Assembly: GCA_937920515.1 (NCBI GenBank)
Contig: CALEUG010000007.1
Span: 1-64,000 of the forward strand
Direction: 5' to 3'
Source: an uncultured bacterium
GTDB lineage: Bacteria > Acidobacteriota > Aminicenantia > Aminicenantales > Saccharicenantaceae
Length of the DNA stretch: 64,000 nucleotides
The position numbers and the translations under genes were made by a program. The notes beneath the pieces are model-generated. The model saw nothing but the letters and a program-made list of their open reading frames with translations, was not told the DNA's origin and did not search any database. Of this stretch, positions 60,909 to 64,000 are shown in pieces; position 1 is the first letter of the stretch; the number at the start of each line of letters is the position of its first letter.

Positions 60909-62423
60909 TCAGCCGGTAAAAAGACTCCTGGAAGCAAAAACCGGGTCGCTGGTCAGGTTGATGCCCAGCCGGCGCAGTCCGGTTTCATCACCCGGGGTTG
61001 GCATGTGGGTCAGGTGCATCTCGCATCCCTTGAGCTCTTTTAACTTATCAAGGGCCAGCTGGGTGGCCGGGCTGTTGGGCGCAGTTATGGCCAGGCAGGT
61101 CAGAACCTCGGTTAAATCCAGGCTCAAGGCCTTGCCGCCGAAAATGTTCTGCTTTAAATAGGCAGCCTGTTCCAGGACCGAAGGTGAGAGCAGGTGGATG
61201 TAGTCCGGAATTCCAGCCAGTTGTTTAAGGGCATTAAGGACAGCGCTGGAAGCAGCGTGCATCAGGGGTGAGTTGTAACCTTTAACCATTCGACCATCCC
61301 TGAGTTCCAGGGCAGCCCCGACAAAAACTCCGTTATTCCCCTTGCCCTTCTGCTGGGCCTCGACCGCAGCCGCCCGGGCCAGGGGCACCACTGCCCGGTC
61401 CTCTGATTTCAGGTTGAGTTCCTTCATCAACAGCTCGGCTTTCTCCAGGGTAGTCTGCTCGGTGAAACCCAGGACATATTCGCAATGATAGCGAAAATAA
61501 CGCCGGATGATCTCCTGCCGGGCCGCTTCCCTGACCACCTCGTCATCCGTTATGCCCCGGCTGACCACGTTGACACCCATGTCGGTAGGCGATTTGTAGA
61601 CAAAGCCGTTGCCGGCAATGCGGCTCAGAATTCTCTTCAGCAGGGGAAAGGCTTCCACGTCGCGGTTGTAATTGATGGCCCGCTGGTTGTAGGCTTCAAG
61701 GTGAAAGGGGTCAACCAGGTTGAAATCTCCCAGGTCGGCCGTGGCCGCTTCGTAAGCCACGTTGACCGGGTGCTTGAGCGGCAGATCCCAGATAGGAAAA
61801 GTCTCGAACTTGGCGTAGCCGGCCTTGATTCCCCGTTTGTGTTCATGATAGAGCTGTGACAGGCAGGTGGCCAGCTTGCCGCTGCCAGGGCCGGGACCGC
61901 TGACTATCACCAGGGGCCGGGTGGTTTCTATGAACTGGTTGGCCCCGTAGCCTTCCTCGCTGACGATGACCTCGACCTCGGTGGGATAGCCGCGGGTAAA
62001 GCGGTGGGTATAAACTTTTATCCCCTGGCGTTCCAGCTTGTTCTTGAAGACCCGGGCCGAGGCCTGCTCCTCGTACCTGGTAATGACCACGGCCGTTACC
62101 TTCAACCCGCGCTCTCCCAGCTCATCAATTAATTTCAGGGTGTCGGCATCGTAGGTGATGCCGAAATCGGCCCGCTGCTTTCTTCTTTCTATGTCGCCGG
62201 CGTAGATGCAGAGGATGATATCGATGCGGTCACTGAGCTCCTGCAGCAACTTGACCTTGATGTTGGGGTCGTAACCGGGCAGCACCCGGGCCGCATGGAA
62301 ATCGTTCAGGATTTTACCGCCGAATTCCAGGTAGAGTTTTTCCGGGAAGAGCGACAGTCGCCGGTTGATGGCTTCGGTTTGTTCCCGGAGATAGACCTGG
62401 CTATCAAAACCGATTCTATTCAC
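60909..62423 (-). CDS. DUF1846 family protein
   Basis: 504-residue cytoplasmic protein. I recognise the family by FDSQVYLREQTEAINRRLSLFPEKLYLEFGGKILNDFHAARVLPGYDPNIK, and by SGPGPGSGKLATCLSQLYHE, which may be a nucleotide-binding loop. The family is widespread in Firmicutes and other anaerobes; its biochemical role is unknown to me. It overlaps the upstream gene by four bases. Confidence 0.9.
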   Translation of the reverse strand: MNRIGFDSQVYLREQTEAINRRLSLFPEKLYLEFGGKILNDFHAARVLPGYDPNIKVKLLQELSDRIDIILCIYAGDIERRKQRADFGITYDADTLKLIDELGERGLKVTAVVITRYEEQASARVFKNKLERQGIKVYTHRFTRGYPTEVEVIVSEEGYGANQFIETTRPLVIVSGPGPGSGKLATCLSQLYHEHKRGIKAGYAKFETFPIWDLPLKHPVNVAYEAATADLGDFNLVDPFHLEAYNQRAINYNRDVEAFPLLKRILSRIAGNGFVYKSPTDMGVNVVSRGITDDEVVREAARQEIIRRYFRYHCEYVLGFTEQTTLEKAELLMKELNLKSEDRAVVPLARAAAVEAQQKGKGNNGVFVGAALELRDGRMVKGYNSPLMHAASSAVLNALKQLAGIPDYIHLLSPSVLEQAAYLKQNIFGGKALSLDLTEVLTCLAITAPNSPATQLALDKLKELKGCEMHLTHMPTPGDETGLRRLGINLTSDPVFASRSLFTG

Positions 62424-64000
62424 AGCTTCGATCCTTTGTGTTTTTTTTCGATGATCAGGAAATCATACAGTCCGTAATCCTGAACATTATACTCGCTTCC
62501 CGCCGGTTGTCCACTTTCGGGAGCCCGCTGGAACGAAACGGGCCAGGCCCGGCCGGTCGGTGGATTGAGATGGTGAGGGCCGAGGGTATTCTTCAGGGTC
62601 CCGTAAATCACCAGGTTGAGTTCATTAACACCCGGGCGGAGCCTGGAAGATATATTTAAGGTATCGTTGGGGCTGAGAAGACAACCGGCCGGCTGGCCGT
62701 TGACCAGGAGCTCGGCCAGCGCTCCCTGGAAGCGGCCGGTCCTGAATATAAAATCATTCTCTTCAAGCTCCCGGGCATTGACTTCAAGCGCTGATTCGTA
62801 GGCCACCCGGTGGCCGTAAAAAATCAATCCCTGGTCTTTCCAGGAACCCGTGGTCAGCTCCCGGGCCGGGGTCACCAGGAAACCGCGAGCGACCGGCTGC
62901 AGGGCAAAGTTGCCCAGCAGGTAGACAGGCTCCAGCTCGGCCAGCAGGTCAAAGGGATTGACCACCAGGCTGACCGTGTTCAACCCGGTCCTGGCCGCCT
63001 CCCTCAGGGAAAAGACTCCAAAATTGCGGTCAAGCCAGAAGGCGTCGGGCAGCGGTTCAAGCCGCTGGCCGTTGACCAGGACGCGGAAAATTTTCGGCCT
63101 TTCCACCGCCAGCTGCAGCGATTTCAGGTCCACACCCGCCGCCACCTGGAAATGAAAATCTGCCCGGAACCCGGAGCCGGGGGCAAACCTGTTTTTGGAA
63201 ATGATTTCATCCTGATACTGAACCCTCGAGTCCCAGGGGTTCTTCGACCAGCCGTGCCACTGGTAGGTCTTCTGCTGGGCCCGGTAAAAATACAGATTCT
63301 TCTCGCTGCGCCCGGCAGCGCTGAGGTCGCAGTAATCGAGCGTCAGCAGGTTGGGGTCAAGCCTTTTTATCTTAACCGGCTTCAGGTTCAGCACTTCTAC
63401 CGGCCCGGCTTTGTCTCCGACCTCTGCCTTACGGCCTGGCTGGCGGCGGGTGTAGACTGCCAGTAGCAGGCTTTCGCCCGGCTTCAGGTGAAAATCTATT
63501 ACGGCCCGGCCATTCCTGACGCGGGCGGGATAGGCAACCGCCTGTCCGGTGAATGCTTCCCACTTCTCCACGGATCGGCCTTTAAGAATCACCCGGCCCG
63601 AGGAGGCCCGGTCGGGGGCGATGTTGGCCAGGAACAGCAGCTGTCCATCCTGAAGCTGACGCCGGTGATGGAAGAGCCGGTCCTGGCCGGCAAGGTTCTG
63701 GAATTCTATTTCGTCCTTCAAGAAACCGGAAAAGGTCTTTTCATCAAGGGCCTGGCCGGACATCGTCTTAAAACCGCTGAAAGCAGTTAGCTCTTCGGCC
63801 AGGCCTGAGGGCCGCCCCCCGGCATAAATCTGGCTTCCGGTCCAGGACAGAAGGCGACCGCCGTTCTTCAGATAATCTTTTAGAAGGGCCGCGGTCGATT
63901 CTTCCAGGTTTTCTGTTCCGGGCGGAAGGACCACGAGGTCATAATCCCTCTGGCCCACTCTCAGCTTTTTCCCTTCCGTCCTTCCGTGCTCCTTCAGAAC
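62420..64000 (-). CDS. Glycoside hydrolase-like protein, 5' end outside the window
   Basis: 3' portion of a gene that runs past the right edge; the frame stays open to base 64000 with no start needed inside the window. The visible 526 residues contain a Rossmann-like or trimerisation-type segment (YDLVVLPPGTENLEESTAALLKDYLKNGGRLLSW) followed by two beta-sandwich modules rich in Trp, Tyr and Asn, with sugar-binding character (LLVNGQPAGCLL, NTLNISSRL-like NDTLNISSRLRPGVNELNL). This layout is seen in large GH2- or GH106-type enzymes. The catalytic domain must lie upstream. Confidence 0.55.
   Translation of the reverse strand, partial: VLKEHGRTEGKKLRVGQRDYDLVVLPPGTENLEESTAALLKDYLKNGGRLLSWTGSQIYAGGRPSGLAEELTAFSGFKTMSGQALDEKTFSGFLKDEIEFQNLAGQDRLFHHRRQLQDGQLLFLANIAPDRASSGRVILKGRSVEKWEAFTGQAVAYPARVRNGRAVIDFHLKPGESLLLAVYTRRQPGRKAEVGDKAGPVEVLNLKPVKIKRLDPNLLTLDYCDLSAAGRSEKNLYFYRAQQKTYQWHGWSKNPWDSRVQYQDEIISKNRFAPGSGFRADFHFQVAAGVDLKSLQLAVERPKIFRVLVNGQRLEPLPDAFWLDRNFGVFSLREAARTGLNTVSLVVNPFDLLAELEPVYLLGNFALQPVARGFLVTPARELTTGSWKDQGLIFYGHRVAYESALEVNARELEENDFIFRTGRFQGALAELLVNGQPAGCLLSPNDTLNISSRLRPGVNELNLVIYGTLKNTLGPHHLNPPTGRAWPVSFQRAPESGQPAGSEYNVQDYGLYDFLIIEKKHKGSKL

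Noticed and set aside
1-64000. Mobile elements, CRISPR arrays, prophage or defence islands
   Set aside because: No transposase, integrase, terminal repeats, spaced direct repeats or phage structural genes were found; gene order and composition look uniform.

Overview
The window is chromosomal DNA from a bacterium with a GC-rich genome and tightly packed genes. It reads as a free-living, peptide-using member of the Acidobacteriota/Aminicenantes side of the tree. That placement is an inference from gene content (DUF6599- and DUF1844-type proteins, S9 and M24 peptidases with signal peptides, a short-form ProS ending in Tyr, a split glycine decarboxylase P protein); no 16S gene is present to test it. 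I see no tRNA or rRNA gene, CRISPR array, transposase, integrase or phage gene. No gene-free stretch exceeds about 260 bases.

Layout. 0-4.3 kb: two exported peptidases (S9 dipeptidyl-peptidase type and M24). 4.4-9.0 kb: a lipoprotein and, on the opposite strand, a four-gene operon of two ATPase/permease ABC-2 pairs. 9.2-14.2 kb: a second S9 peptidase, an M23 LytM-type endopeptidase and a Tat-exported D-aminoacylase-like lipoprotein. 14.3-18.7 kb: a 56-residue basic protein, rpsO, pnp and three pseudopilins. 18.7-21.4 kb: DUF192 protein, pcm and proS on the minus strand. 21.6-23.9 kb: a regulatory island of two degenerate PilZ-like proteins, a response regulator that has lost its phosphorylation residues, and a canonical PilZ protein. 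23.9-34.1 kb: housekeeping genes (coaE, HU, nfeD-slipin, a SPOR protein, prfB with its programmed frameshift, mazG, ribF, pyrR, pyrC, rnc). 34.3-42.6 kb: AI-2E-type permease with a DUF6599 protein, then DUF362, a Tat-leader AmrS-like radical SAM protein, a membrane spermidine-synthase fusion, TonB and an unknown exported protein. 42.7-50.6 kb: a PilZ protein and a glycine block (gcvT-gcvH-gcvPA-gcvPB-glyQ-glyS). 50.7-59.7 kb: argS, a Gld-type ABC operon, a GAF/degenerate-GGDEF protein and a DHH-like hydrolase with permuted motifs. 59.8-64 kb: GNAT, Yip1, DUF1846 and the 3' part of a glycoside-hydrolase-like gene that runs off the right edge.

How the genes work together. Exported peptidases, the LytM endopeptidase, the D-aminoacylase-like enzyme and the glycine cleavage system fit a lifestyle of scavenging peptides and amino acids. 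Second-messenger proteins recur (four PilZ-like proteins, a degenerate GGDEF, a DHH-like hydrolase), several of them missing their canonical ligand or catalytic residues.

Most notable observations: (1) a DHH-family-like protein whose motif I follows motifs II/III, placed directly behind a GAF/degenerate-GGDEF gene, which recalls a GdpP cut into two genes; (2) three genes (nfeD, argS and the GAF gene) whose -10 boxes lie so close to the start codon that the mRNAs should be leaderless; (3) a perfect palindrome filling the promoter spacer of nfeD; (4) the prfB frameshift; (5) a small basic ORF in front of rpsO.
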